This document shows positions 44,635-53,058 of a stretch of DNA of 64,000 nucleotides, piece after piece. Position 1 is the first letter of the stretch. Every line of letters begins with the position of its first letter. The stretch spans positions 1 to 64,000 of the forward strand of contig RDYN01000051.1 in the NCBI GenBank assembly GCA_004293365.1. The letters run 5' to 3'. A model generated the notes under the pieces. The model was not told the origin of the DNA, searched no databases, and saw only the letters and a program-made list of their open reading frames with translations. The DNA is from Oscillatoriales cyanobacterium. Lineage in GTDB: Bacteria > Cyanobacteriota > Cyanobacteriia > Cyanobacteriales > Microcoleaceae. Both the position numbers and the translations under genes were made by a program.

Positions 44635-45035
44635 GACTGACGCTAATCAACCCGGTTTCTCTTGATAAATCTTGCTTAGAGCAGCTAGGTATCCGTTTAA
44701 CAGTTGACCGCTTGACAGTTGACCGCTTGACAGTTGACCGCTTGACCTGGGACAGTTTGATAGCGACCTGTACCCTTAAGTCCGAGGATTGGAGTAATGA
44801 ATAGTCTGATTTTAATTTCTCCCTCAAAGACGGGCGGGCTTTCAACCAATTCTTTCTGGTAAGAAATCGGGTTTTACGCCTCCGGTGCGTAAATTCTGTC
44901 TGGAAAAAGTCCACGTTTTTGTGCAGCGGATTTGACATCGCATCTCCCAAATCAACTGATGCTAGCAATTCGGCGCTACTTGCACGCTGGCGCATCAGGT
45001 GAGTTCCGAGAGGATGTCAACCGCCGCATCGCGAA
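44635..45035. other. Intergenic region with a 15-bp tandem repeat
   Basis: 401 nt. TTTGACCGC-like units (CAGTTGACCGCTTGA) recur three times at 44700-44748. A partial ACCCGGTTTCT palindrome is at 44650. A minus-strand frame across it (44579-44995) reads KRSTV repeats and is rejected as a gene. Confidence 0.7.
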
Positions 45036-45323
45036 CTAATATCCGCTGTTCCTGTTCATACCTGGGCCTCGATTTCCCTCTTCTTTCGGTTTAGCTTTGT
45101 TCACTCGCAAGGGACGCCCCATCCACTCTGCACCGTCTAACTCGGTAATTGCAGCGTCTTCTTGGGCATCTTCCATCATCTCGACAAATGCAAAGCCGCG
45201 CATCCGACCGGTTTCCCTGTCGGTAGGTAAGACAACTCGCTTGACTGTGCCGTACTCTGCAAATACTGATTTCAGGTCTTCTTCGGTGGCGCGGTAGGAC
45301 AAATTTCCAATATAGATAGTCAT
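45036..45323 (-). CDS. RRM-domain RNA-binding protein
   Basis: 95 residues. IYIGNLSY (RNP2) and RMRGFAFVEM (RNP1) mark a single RRM; the short tail EEGNRGPGMNRNSGY is glycine-poor compared with other cyanobacterial Rbp proteins. These proteins are often cold-induced and one class targets mRNAs to thylakoids. A long upstream leader (45324-45650) fits post-transcriptional control. Related to the gene at 51108. Confidence 0.92.
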   Translation of the reverse strand: MTIYIGNLSYRATEEDLKSVFAEYGTVKRVVLPTDRETGRMRGFAFVEMMEDAQEDAAITELDGAEWMGRPLRVNKAKPKEEGNRGPGMNRNSGY

Positions 45324-45800
45324 GTCGATCGAACTAAACTTGTTGTGCTATACTTGACAACTCCACTGCCTGAAGGCAAGTGAATTCTTGGGCTGAATGT
45401 TGCCTCTACCAAACAAGTTGATTTTGGTCTTACACTTTCATACTAGCCAGAGGAAATATTCTCATATTTCCCAACTGATAGGCTATTCCTCAAGCGTCAA
45501 TTTCGATGTGTCCCACCGTATTTAATTGCTGTACGCTCTTACTGTGTGGACTTTGCCATTGACAGACAGAGATTTAGGGATAACGGAGTGTCGCTTGTTT
45601 CCTGCGTTCCCAAAGTCAACGACTTAATTTTGATTATAACACAATAACGCCGTAAACGGCGGGGTTGAAAACCCACGATTTCTTGATAAATTTTACTCTC
45701 TAGTGAATTCTCGCTGACAATCGGGCGATCGCCTTTGAACTAAAAGGGTTTGCCGCACCGACAAACCCTTTCTACTGACTGCAATAGTTAGTCCTTTTGC
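45324..45800. other. Leader of the RRM gene plus terminator of the next gene
   Basis: 477 nt. The 5' leader of the rbp gene (minus strand) lies in 45324-45650, with CGCCGTAAACGGCG (45650-45663) as a small hairpin. AAAGGGTTTG/CAAACCCTTT is at 45743-45771 (listed separately). Confidence 0.5.
45743..45771 (-). terminator. Hairpin after the 72-residue gene
   Basis: Perfect 10-bp stem with a 9-nt loop, 30 bp after the stop of the minus-strand gene; TTTTAG follows on that strand. Confidence 0.65.
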
Positions 45801-46019
45801 TTAGTCGATCGAGATCGACTGAGGCCCCGTGCTTTTAGCATTGGTGGCTTCGGCTGCGGGAGGAGTGTAGGAAGTTGAACCGGCTTGCTCATCGATCCAG
45901 CTTCTAACGGGATCTTCGTGAAGGTTGAGTCGAAGCAGGCCAGAAAAAAATCCGCCCGCAAAGGCTATAGGCTGTTGGATCAATTCTTTGACCACTGGGA
46001 TGAGTTCGTCGAGGAACAT
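45801..46019 (-). CDS. Small conserved cyanobacterial hypothetical protein
   Basis: 72 residues. LIPVVKELIQQPIAFAGGFF and LRLNLHEDPVRSWIDEQAG match a small cyanobacterial family I recall as conserved hypothetical. One weak amphipathic/hydrophobic helix (about 17-30) suggests membrane contact. Function unknown. It is divergent from egtC. Confidence 0.75.
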   Translation of the reverse strand: MFLDELIPVVKELIQQPIAFAGGFFSGLLRLNLHEDPVRSWIDEQAGSTSYTPPAAEATNAKSTGPQSISID

Positions 46020-46208
46020 TCAAGAGTCTCCTTGTGCTGCTGGGGTTCTATCTTTACTGTACCGTTTGTACGGAGATGCTGGCAGCAGACTGCAAAAAAA
46101 GGGCGATCGAGCCTGTTAAAGATGGGCAAGCTCATGCTGCAAAAAACGCTTGCCGGAAAATTGTCGGCAAATGATTTACAATGCTAATCTGTTTGTTTAC
46201 AAAATTTT

Positions 46209-46997
46209 ATGTGCCGTTTGCTTGGCTACCTCGGCGAGCCGATTTTACTCGATTCTATTCTGTACAAGCCGGAACATTCGCTAATTGTGCAGAGTTACCA
46301 GCCCCGGGAAATGACTTCGGGCTTGCTCAACGCTGACGGTTTTGGTATTGGTTGGTATCACCCGCACCTAGATACTGACCCGTTTACCTATAAAAATATA
46401 CAGCCAATTTGGAACGACATCAATCTGCCGAGTATCAGCCGATACGTTGAATCCGGCTGCGCGATCGCCTATGTTCGCAGTGCAACTTCAGGACAAGCTA
46501 TAGATTTGAGCAACTGTCAGCCGTTTGTGCGCGATCGCCTGTTGTTCGTGCACAACGGCTTTGTGCAGAATTTTCGGAAAAGTCTTTACAGACCAATTCG
46601 CGATCGGCTGTGCGATACCGTTTATCAATCAATTAACGGTACTACAGATTCAGAGCACCTCTTCGGCTTATTTGTCAATGAATTAACAGCCGGCAATCTG
46701 ACTCTAAAAGTAGCTTTGCAAAACTCCCTAAAAACCTTAGCTGAGTTAGCAAGCGTTCACCAAGTAGAATTTTCAGCTAATATCATTATCAGCGACGGAC
46801 ACCAGCTCGTTGCCTCTCGCTTTGCTTCCCCAAAAATCCCTCCTTCCCTTTATTGGCTGCAAGACGATCTAAATATCCCAAATTCTGTCATCATTGCTTC
46901 TGAACCTTTATTTGCTGGGAATTGGCACGAGTGTCCAGAAGAGAGCATTATCAGTACGGGAGTAGACGGTGATATCCAAATCTATCCAATCTTGTAG
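46209..46997 (+). CDS. egtC: Ergothioneine biosynthesis amidohydrolase EgtC
   Basis: 262 residues. The protein begins MCRLLGYLGEPI, with Cys2 as the N-terminal nucleophile of class II amidotransferases, and has ADGFGIGWY, VRSATSG and FVHNGFV. EgtC removes the glutamyl group from the gamma-Glu-Cys hercynine sulfoxide intermediate. The egtB start overlaps its end by 29 nt, supporting the assignment. Confidence 0.9.
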   Translation: MCRLLGYLGEPILLDSILYKPEHSLIVQSYQPREMTSGLLNADGFGIGWYHPHLDTDPFTYKNIQPIWNDINLPSISRYVESGCAIAYVRSATSGQAIDLSNCQPFVRDRLLFVHNGFVQNFRKSLYRPIRDRLCDTVYQSINGTTDSEHLFGLFVNELTAGNLTLKVALQNSLKTLAELASVHQVEFSANIIISDGHQLVASRFASPKIPPSLYWLQDDLNIPNSVIIASEPLFAGNWHECPEESIISTGVDGDIQIYPIL

Positions 46998-48381
46998 AGA
47001 GGCAATTTATCACGATTTGCAACAGTGCCGCCGCGGCACTTTCCAACTATTTGCAGGCATCGATTATGATACTTTTTGCCGCCAAGCTCATCCTGATTTC
47101 AGTCCGGTTGGCTGGCATTTAGGTCACATTGCTTATACTGAGGATTTGTGGCTGTTGCAGCGAGGTGCTGGGTTAAAGCCTGTTTTTCCTGAGTATCACC
47201 AACTGTTTGCTGCGGATATTTTGCCGAAAACACAACGAGTTTTTTTGCCTGCGTTACCAGAAGTTGAATTGTATCTGGATGCGGTGCGAAAAAAGGTGTT
47301 AGATTATTTGGAATTTGCGCCGATCGCACAACAGGAACGTCTCTGGCGGTTTATTATTCAGCACGAAAGCCAGCACTGCGAAACTGTTGCTTTTGTGTTG
47401 CAAATGCAAAGGAAGGAAGAAGGAAGATTGGCAACGGATTTTGTAAGGGATGTAGCGGATGTAACGGATAGAAGGAAGGAGGAAGAAAGAAGATTAATTA
47501 CTGATTGCCGATTACCAATTACCAATTACCAATTCCCAATTACCAATTCCCCAGAACCAATTCCCGATTCCCCAGGACCAATTACCAATTCCCAATTACA
47601 AATTACCCATTACCCATTACCCATTACCGATTCCCCAGAGATCGCAATTGGGGGCGGGGAATTTTATATGGGAAGCGATGCTGCTGAGGCTTTGGATAAC
47701 GAGCGATCGCGCCACCTGTGTTATTTAGAAGCATACGCGATCGATCGCTATCCCGTCACTTGCGGTCAATACCGAGATTTTATGACATCCGGCGGCTATC
47801 AAAACCGCGATTGGTGGTCTGCGGAGGGCTGGGAATGGCAAAAAGTTCATTTAGTCGATCGCCCGCTTTACTGGTCAGAAAATCCAGCTTTCAGCAACCA
47901 TCCAGTTTGCGGCGTCAGTTGGTACGAAGCCGAAGCCTACTGCAACTTCGCCGGGAAGCGCTTACCATCGGAAGCCGAATGGGAAAAAGCAGCCAGTTGG
48001 GATCCCACAACTCAGACAAAACTTACCTATCCTTGGGGAGAAGCACAGCCCAATGCCAGCCTGTGCAATCACGGCAATCATCTTGCCAATACCTCCCCCG
48101 TTGATGCCTTTCCAAAGGGAGCGAGTGCAGCGGGCTGCTGCGATATGTTGGGCAATGTCTGGGAGTGGACAGCTTCAACCTTTGACGCCTATCCAGGATT
48201 TGAAAGTTATCCTTATCGGGGATACTCTGAAGTTTATTTTGATGGAGAGCACCGGGTTTTGAAAGGCGGGAGTTGGGCGACTTTTCCTCAGGCACTGCGA
48301 TCGACTTTTCGGAATTGGTACTATCCGGGCGTGCGACAAATTATCGCTGGTTTTCGCTGCGCTATAACTACAATCACATAG
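46969..48381 (+). CDS. egtB: Hercynine oxygenase EgtB with repeat-derived linker
   Basis: 470 residues from GTG 46969. A DinB-like domain (HLGHIAYTEDLW, HESQHCETV supplies iron-binding His) is followed by an FGE-sulfatase domain (GGGEFYMGSDAAEALDNERS, VSWYEAEAYCNFAGKRLPSE, LGNVWEWTAS, VLKGGSWATF). It joins hercynine to gamma-Glu-Cys or Cys with Fe(II) and O2. Between the domains, residues about 148-224 are encoded by short repeats (47408-47640), giving a low-complexity PITNYQ/PITNS run absent from normal EgtB linkers. GTG is used with overlap into egtC. Confidence 0.9.
   Translation: MISKSIQSCREAIYHDLQQCRRGTFQLFAGIDYDTFCRQAHPDFSPVGWHLGHIAYTEDLWLLQRGAGLKPVFPEYHQLFAADILPKTQRVFLPALPEVELYLDAVRKKVLDYLEFAPIAQQERLWRFIIQHESQHCETVAFVLQMQRKEEGRLATDFVRDVADVTDRRKEEERRLITDCRLPITNYQFPITNSPEPIPDSPGPITNSQLQITHYPLPITDSPEIAIGGGEFYMGSDAAEALDNERSRHLCYLEAYAIDRYPVTCGQYRDFMTSGGYQNRDWWSAEGWEWQKVHLVDRPLYWSENPAFSNHPVCGVSWYEAEAYCNFAGKRLPSEAEWEKAASWDPTTQTKLTYPWGEAQPNASLCNHGNHLANTSPVDAFPKGASAAGCCDMLGNVWEWTASTFDAYPGFESYPYRGYSEVYFDGEHRVLKGGSWATFPQALRSTFRNWYYPGVRQIIAGFRCAITTIT
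47408..47640. repeat. Short-repeat expansion inside egtB
   Basis: Two parts. 47408-47490 repeats the GGAAG / GATGTAACGGAT / AGAAGGAAG block seen in non-coding DNA at 35919-36004. 47498-47640 is a run of TACCAATTACCAATT and TTCCCAATTACC units. The total keeps the frame open. Confidence 0.85.
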
Positions 48382-48441
48382 GTTCGTAGTGAGGACTTTA
48401 GTCCGCATAAAATTAGAGGACTAAAGTCCTCACTACGAACC
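48381..48441. repeat. GTTCGTAGTGAGGACTTTAG palindrome copy
   Basis: Same family as 19050 and 40553, directly after the egtB stop codon and able to act as a terminator-like hairpin. Confidence 0.9.
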
Positions 48442-48726
48442 TGTAAAATTTATTTCTTTAAACATAAATTTTATTTTTCGTAATTTTTAGACAATATTTG
48501 TTTGTTAAACACCAAAAATTTTTCCACATAAAAATAGTAGCTTAAAAAAGGTTTGTAAATGATTTAATAATTTATGTTGATATTTGTTGAATTTTAATTT
48601 GCGGATGCAGCTCGCCATTCGGTGAGAAAATACAGAACGGAGATCGGCATGAAAAATCCGGCTTGAGCGCGATATCTGGCAACGCGACTGCGTGCTATAC
48701 CCATTTGTGCATCTTAATTTTACTCT
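48442..48726. other. egtB-egtD spacer
   Basis: AT-rich sequence that should carry an egtD promoter given the hairpin after egtB. No specific site is supported. Confidence 0.4.
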
Positions 48727-49770
48727 ATGAAATCCCCAAGACTTTCCGACAAGACAAACCCAGCATCAACCAAAGAAAACCGGCTGCACTTAGAGCGGCT
48801 GGTGAGCGCTGCGGCACCGACACCCGCAGAAATTAATGCTGGCAGGGATGTCGTTAGCGGGTTGACTCAAAACCCCAAAACCCTGCCTCCCAAGTATTTC
48901 TACGACGATCGCGGATCGAACCTGTTCGAGTTGATTTGTCAGTTGCCGGAATACTACTTGACGCGCACTGAGACGGAGATTTTACAAGGATGTGCGGGGG
49001 ATCTCGCCCGTTTGACAGGCCCTTGCGAAATCGTCGAACTCGGCAGCGGCAGTTCCACCAAAACCAGGATTCTCCTCGATGCTTACAGCCAATTGGAATA
49101 TCCGCTGCACTATTTGCCGATCGACATCAGCCCTACTATCCTAGAAAGCAGCGCTTGTCAACTCTTGGCAGATTATCCATCGCTCCAAATTCACGGACTT
49201 GTCAGCACTTACGAATTAGCCTTAGCTAAAATTGCCCCGTCACCCTTGCCAACCCGAATAATTTGCTTTCTAGGCAGCACCCTCGGCAATCTCAACCCTC
49301 AAGAATGCGATGTATTATTCTCGCAAGTTGTCGGTGCATTGCAGCCTGGAGAGTATTTTTTGCTAGGAATTGACCTAGACAAATCTAAGGATATTTTAGA
49401 GCCGGCCTACGATGACAGTCAAGGAGTGACCGCAGCCTTTAATTTGAATATGCTGCGGCATTTAAATCGGAAGTATCAGGGAAATTTTGATTTAGCGCAG
49501 TTCGAGCATTGGGCTTTTTACAATCAAGAACAATGTCAAATTGAAATGCACTTGAAAAGTAAGAAAGCGCAAACAGTGAACTTGCGCGCGCTCGATTTAA
49601 CGGTTGAATTTGCCGCCGGAGAAACTATCCGCAGCGAAATTTCGCGCAAGTTTAATCTCAATACTGTAAAGGCAGAACTTTCGCAGCGCGGTTTAAAGCC
49701 GGTGCAAGTTTGGACAGATCCAAATCAGTGGTTTGGCTTGATGCTTTGTCAGTTGACAGTTGACAGTTGA
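48727..49770 (+). CDS. egtD: L-histidine N-alpha-methyltransferase EgtD
   Basis: 347 residues. LPPKYFYDDRGSNLFELICQ, LPEYYLTRTETEIL, the SAM motif IVELGSGSSTKTRILL, CFLGSTLGNLNP and a C-terminal GETIRSEISRKF are typical of EgtD. It makes hercynine from histidine with three SAM. The last seven codons (CQLTVDS and stop) fall in a CAGTTGACAGTTGAC repeat, so the native end was probably replaced. Completes egtCBD. Confidence 0.93.
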   Translation: MKSPRLSDKTNPASTKENRLHLERLVSAAAPTPAEINAGRDVVSGLTQNPKTLPPKYFYDDRGSNLFELICQLPEYYLTRTETEILQGCAGDLARLTGPCEIVELGSGSSTKTRILLDAYSQLEYPLHYLPIDISPTILESSACQLLADYPSLQIHGLVSTYELALAKIAPSPLPTRIICFLGSTLGNLNPQECDVLFSQVVGALQPGEYFLLGIDLDKSKDILEPAYDDSQGVTAAFNLNMLRHLNRKYQGNFDLAQFEHWAFYNQEQCQIEMHLKSKKAQTVNLRALDLTVEFAAGETIRSEISRKFNLNTVKAELSQRGLKPVQVWTDPNQWFGLMLCQLTVDS

Positions 49771-50098
49771 CAGTTGGTAGAAAAGCAGTTGCCAGTTAAC
49801 AGTTGGCAGTTAACAGTTAACAGTTGGTAGTTAACAGTGGGGAGTTGTCATTAGTTAGTGCGAGGGAAAGAAACCGGGTTTCTACGATTTTTGGCAACAG
49901 AAACCAGAAATATCACAAGAAACCCGGTTTCTGAAATGGTGAGTGTATCCATTAACTTCTGAATTATTACTTTAGGGCTCATATATGAAGTCAACAAACT
50001 AAAGCTGTGCCTACTACGCCCCCCTACTTCTCAACTACAACTGACAACTGTCCACTGACAACTGTCCACTGTCCACTATCAACTGTCCACTGTTAACA
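49750..50098. repeat. Heptamer CAGTTGA/TGTCCAC tracts and palindromes
   Basis: CAGTTGACAGTTGACAG units 49750-49848, two AGAAACC-GGTTTCT palindromes at 49869-49885 and 49919-49933, and the inverse TGTCCACTGACAACTG units at 50035-50096. Opposite orientations at the two ends can form a large fold-back. The region has no gene. Confidence 0.85.
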
Positions 50099-50704
50099 AA
50101 TTGGCCGCTGTCCGGGTTTTACGGCGTGAATGTACTCGCTGCCGGATGTCGGCCATCCCCGCTTGTAATAGGCTTCCTCGGGCTTCCCCCAGCCCAACTG
50201 CAACAAAATTTCGAGAAAATCCAACTTTTCCCACTTTGAGAGACTCGCCCATTCTGTACGCTGGGCTACAGCTTCTACGTCGATCGGCTCGATCGATCGA
50301 AAATCCTTCCCGCTGTTAATGCTTAAATATAAATCCATCCCCGCAGTTACCCGCCGCCAGAAGTCCAACATCGCAGTCTTAGCAGCCTTCAGCGTCATCA
50401 GATCGATCGGTAGAGCGATTAATTCATCATCCACTGCCGGATAGCGTAGAGTATTGCCTTTAACCGCCATTTCCCGCCAGACAATCCCAGAAACTTGATG
50501 TTCCCGCTGGTATTCGTGCACGGCGGCCTTAAAATTTTGATAAGCAGTGAACTTCTGGACGCCCTCAGATGTGAGAAAGCGGTCAATCACGGGGTTACCT
50601 GTAGCGGGAGTTTGAGTCAAATTGAGGCGCCGCCCGTGCAAGCAGGCTTGGCGCTCTTCTTCGAGGATCTTAATGAGTTCCGCCGTGCTGTAGACCTTGG
50701 GCAT
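50093..50704 (-). CDS. Conserved cyanobacterial hypothetical protein
   Basis: 203 residues. No named domain; LDLMTLKAAKTAMLDFWRRV-like helices (PIDLMTLKAAKTAML) and LLQLGWGKPEEAYYKRGWP are distinctive. The stop lies at the edge of the heptamer repeat tract. I see no membrane segment and no catalytic motif. Start ATG 50704. Confidence 0.65.
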   Translation of the reverse strand: MPKVYSTAELIKILEEERQACLHGRRLNLTQTPATGNPVIDRFLTSEGVQKFTAYQNFKAAVHEYQREHQVSGIVWREMAVKGNTLRYPAVDDELIALPIDLMTLKAAKTAMLDFWRRVTAGMDLYLSINSGKDFRSIEPIDVEAVAQRTEWASLSKWEKLDFLEILLQLGWGKPEEAYYKRGWPTSGSEYIHAVKPGQRPIC

Positions 50705-51107
50705 CTTTATTCAAGCAAAATCAATATCTTTGCTGGTCTGGCTGGTTTTCTTGGCTAGTTGTCACTAAAGATTGTTTTTTTGAGCAATATCACTTTTGCA
50801 GTTATTCTAACTTTTCTTTGTGCTTAATTCTAGTTTGACAGTTTACAGGAGTTGGGCCCACAAATCCCGAAAGCTTCTTGAAAAAAGCAGTTAATCACGA
50901 TACAGAATTGCAAGTTAGGCTGTCTGCTGCGCGGCGGGCGTACCTCGTGGCATTTTTCCCGAACAACAAAGCCCCCTCACCCGAAGGGAGGGGGCTAAAC
51001 TGAGTTAAAGGTTTGGCAGTTGTATTTAGCGAGTCGAACAACCCGAAAAAAAAGCAGCATTCGCACTTGCTGTCAACTACCAAAACTCAAATTTTCAGTC
51101 TCAAAGC
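50705..51107. other. Spacer with hairpin after the RRM gene
   Basis: 403 nt. AGCCCCCTC and GAGGGGGCT (50970-50996) form a strong stem after the RRM gene; this GGGAGGGGGC type is also dispersed elsewhere (60908-60937). Nothing else seen. Confidence 0.55.
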
Positions 51108-51422
51108 TTAGTAGCGTCGTGAAGAGCGATTGTTGTCGCCCCAGCCGCCGCCGCCACCCGAGGGGCGTTTGTTGTTGTTTTCGCGAGGTTTGGCTTTGTT
51201 GACTTTCAAGTCGCGGCCCATCCACTCAGCACCGTCGAGGGCTGCAATGGCTGCTGCTTCTTCTGCTTCGCTGGCCATTTCGACAAAAGCAAAACCCCGC
51301 ATTCTGCCTGTTTCCCGGTCCACTGGCACTTGGACGCGGCTTACAGTACCGTACTCGGCAAATACTTCGTTGAGGTCGTCAGATGTGACCTCATAAGAAA
51401 GATTACCCACGTAAATCGACAT
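51108..51422 (-). CDS. RRM-domain RNA-binding protein with Gly-rich tail
   Basis: 104 residues from ATG 51422; the upstream frame to 51554 is not protein-like. IYVGNLSYEV and RMRGFAFVEM are RNP2 and RNP1. The tail GGGGGWGDNNRSSRRY is the Gly-rich type of cyanobacterial Rbp. Related to the 45036 protein but with the tail kept. The 5' region (51423-51540) is long, as for cold-induced rbp genes. Confidence 0.93.
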   Translation of the reverse strand: MSIYVGNLSYEVTSDDLNEVFAEYGTVSRVQVPVDRETGRMRGFAFVEMASEAEEAAAIAALDGAEWMGRDLKVNKAKPRENNNKRPSGGGGGWGDNNRSSRRY

Positions 51423-51881
51423 AAAATCTCCAGAATCTATTAGGGTGCAGAGACTTAGATTCGGAGAGACGCTTGTAAATAAACACCAACAAACTACGCA
51501 ACCGAATTTAATTCTTGAAAAACTACTATAACATGAAGCCAGCAGAATCAGCAATTGCCTGTCCTAATTTTCAATTTAGGGTGCCGTCGGGCCATCTCCC
51601 ACTCCAAGTATTCTTGATAACTGACATATTGCACTGTTGGCCTCATTATCTTGGTTTTTTGCTGTGCGATCGAGCTGAGGGTTGAATTTTTTCGTTGCGG
51701 TTAGCAGGTAGATTGGGTTTTATTGAGAATATTGCTTTCGATTATTTATAACTGAGATCGGGCACTTTTCGGGTTGGATAGGTATCCTGCCTGTAACACC
51801 AGAGATAATTTTTTTTAGCCTCTGATTCATGGGTTGACTGAATTTCTAATCTCTGATATCCCGTCGCCCATCGCATCGCAT
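51423..51881. other. Leader region of the RRM gene and 3' flank of the papain-like gene
   Basis: 459 nt. The leader of the rbp gene occupies the first 120 nt or so. I see no gene or clear repeat in the rest. Confidence 0.4.
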
Positions 51882-52730
51882 TTAGCGCCCTGTAATGGCG
51901 ACCCAAAAATAATTCTCAAAAGAGTTCTTAGGAATATCTACGCGCATTTTTCTACCCCAAGTATAAACATCAAAGCTAACGCGAGATCGATCGCCCTTTC
52001 GATCGCTTCCCTCATCAATTGCGACATTTCCCAACAGCGCCACCCAGTGACTCGGATAAGGGATCAGCGGCGGTTTGTTTTGCAGCATTCCCTCAGCAGT
52101 AATTAAAGCAAAAGCAAATCCCCCAGCTTTGAGCGCCTCATCGGCGGCCCGCAGCGCTGGAATATCGCCACTGAAATAAGCGTAGTGAGATTTTACATCG
52201 CGGCCTCCCAAAATTTCTCGCGCCCAACCGGCGATTTCCCAAGATTTGGTCATCCCGCTGACGTTGCGGACAATTTCTGGGGCGTTGGCTTCGATGGGAA
52301 ATATCAAATTTTCTGATTCCCGCAGCGCCGATAAAACCATCCAGTCTACTTGAGGCATCCGCAAATTACCTTTGCTTTGCCGCAGCGTCATTGAGGGAGA
52401 AATCGATCGCCTGGATTGAGTGCGAAAACTGCCGGTTTCCCAAAGACGGCGGCAGATTTCAACGTAGCGGAGGGGGCGGCGCGTCAAGAGTGCAAAGGTG
52501 ACGGCTGCAGGGCCGCAAAAAGGCTGTCCGCCTTGATTTACTTGAAAGGGATCGTGGATGCGCGATCGCATTTCGGCGATGATTTGGCTTTTGTTTAAAG
52601 CTGGCCAAAAGCTGAGCAGGTTCGAGCATTCAAATTCGGAAATTGCCTCATCTGCTTGCTGTAGCGAATTTTGGTTTGACAGTTGGGAAGTGGAATTCGC
52701 AATTGCGATCGAATTGTCTGATTGTGTCAT
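51882..52730 (-). CDS. Papain-like / C39-like cysteine-peptidase-fold protein
   Basis: 282 residues. NQGGQPFCGPAAVTFALL has the oxyanion Gln and nucleophile Cys (about residue 72), SHWVALLGN has the His, and YTWG follows as a likely third site. RPLRYVEICRRLWETGSF is a conserved spacer seen in a bacterial protein group of unknown role. No signal peptide. A protease or transglutaminase-like toxin/processing enzyme are both possible. Confidence 0.65.
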   Translation of the reverse strand: MTQSDNSIAIANSTSQLSNQNSLQQADEAISEFECSNLLSFWPALNKSQIIAEMRSRIHDPFQVNQGGQPFCGPAAVTFALLTRRPLRYVEICRRLWETGSFRTQSRRSISPSMTLRQSKGNLRMPQVDWMVLSALRESENLIFPIEANAPEIVRNVSGMTKSWEIAGWAREILGGRDVKSHYAYFSGDIPALRAADEALKAGGFAFALITAEGMLQNKPPLIPYPSHWVALLGNVAIDEGSDRKGDRSRVSFDVYTWGRKMRVDIPKNSFENYFWVAITGR

Positions 52731-53058
52731 TTTTGCGATAAGTCGGATCTGTTAATATTTGCCGATAATTAATTACTTGTGCGATCGCACTCTATCGGGA
52801 TTGATAAATATTATTTTAGGGCTTAGTTAGATTTTTTTGTATGCCGCAGAGGGCGCAGAGAACCCAGAGAAAGATAGAAGAAGAGATATCTCGGTAAGTT
52901 TTTCCTGATTTCTTCTTCCTTACTTCCTTCGGTGAACTGTCAACCGACTAATGACTAATGACTAATGACCCTTCGACAAGCTCAGGGCAAGCTAATGACT
53001 AATGACTAATGACTAATGACTAATGACTAATGACTAATGACTAATGACTAATGACTTC
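52731..53058. repeat. TAATGAC heptamer tract
   Basis: About 14 units of TAATGAC between 52946 and 53056, broken at 52969-52991 by CCCTTCGACAAGCTCAGGGC, a separate palindromic element. The tract ends at the TPR gene stop. No gene. Confidence 0.9.

Noticed and set aside
44579-44995. 138-codon minus-strand frame
   Set aside because: It overlaps the secreted-protein gene and reads KRSTV from a tandem repeat; no homology.
52946-53056. Regular TAATGAC array as a possible CRISPR
   Set aside because: Unit length is 7 nt with no spacers and no cas genes nearby; it is a heptamer repeat.
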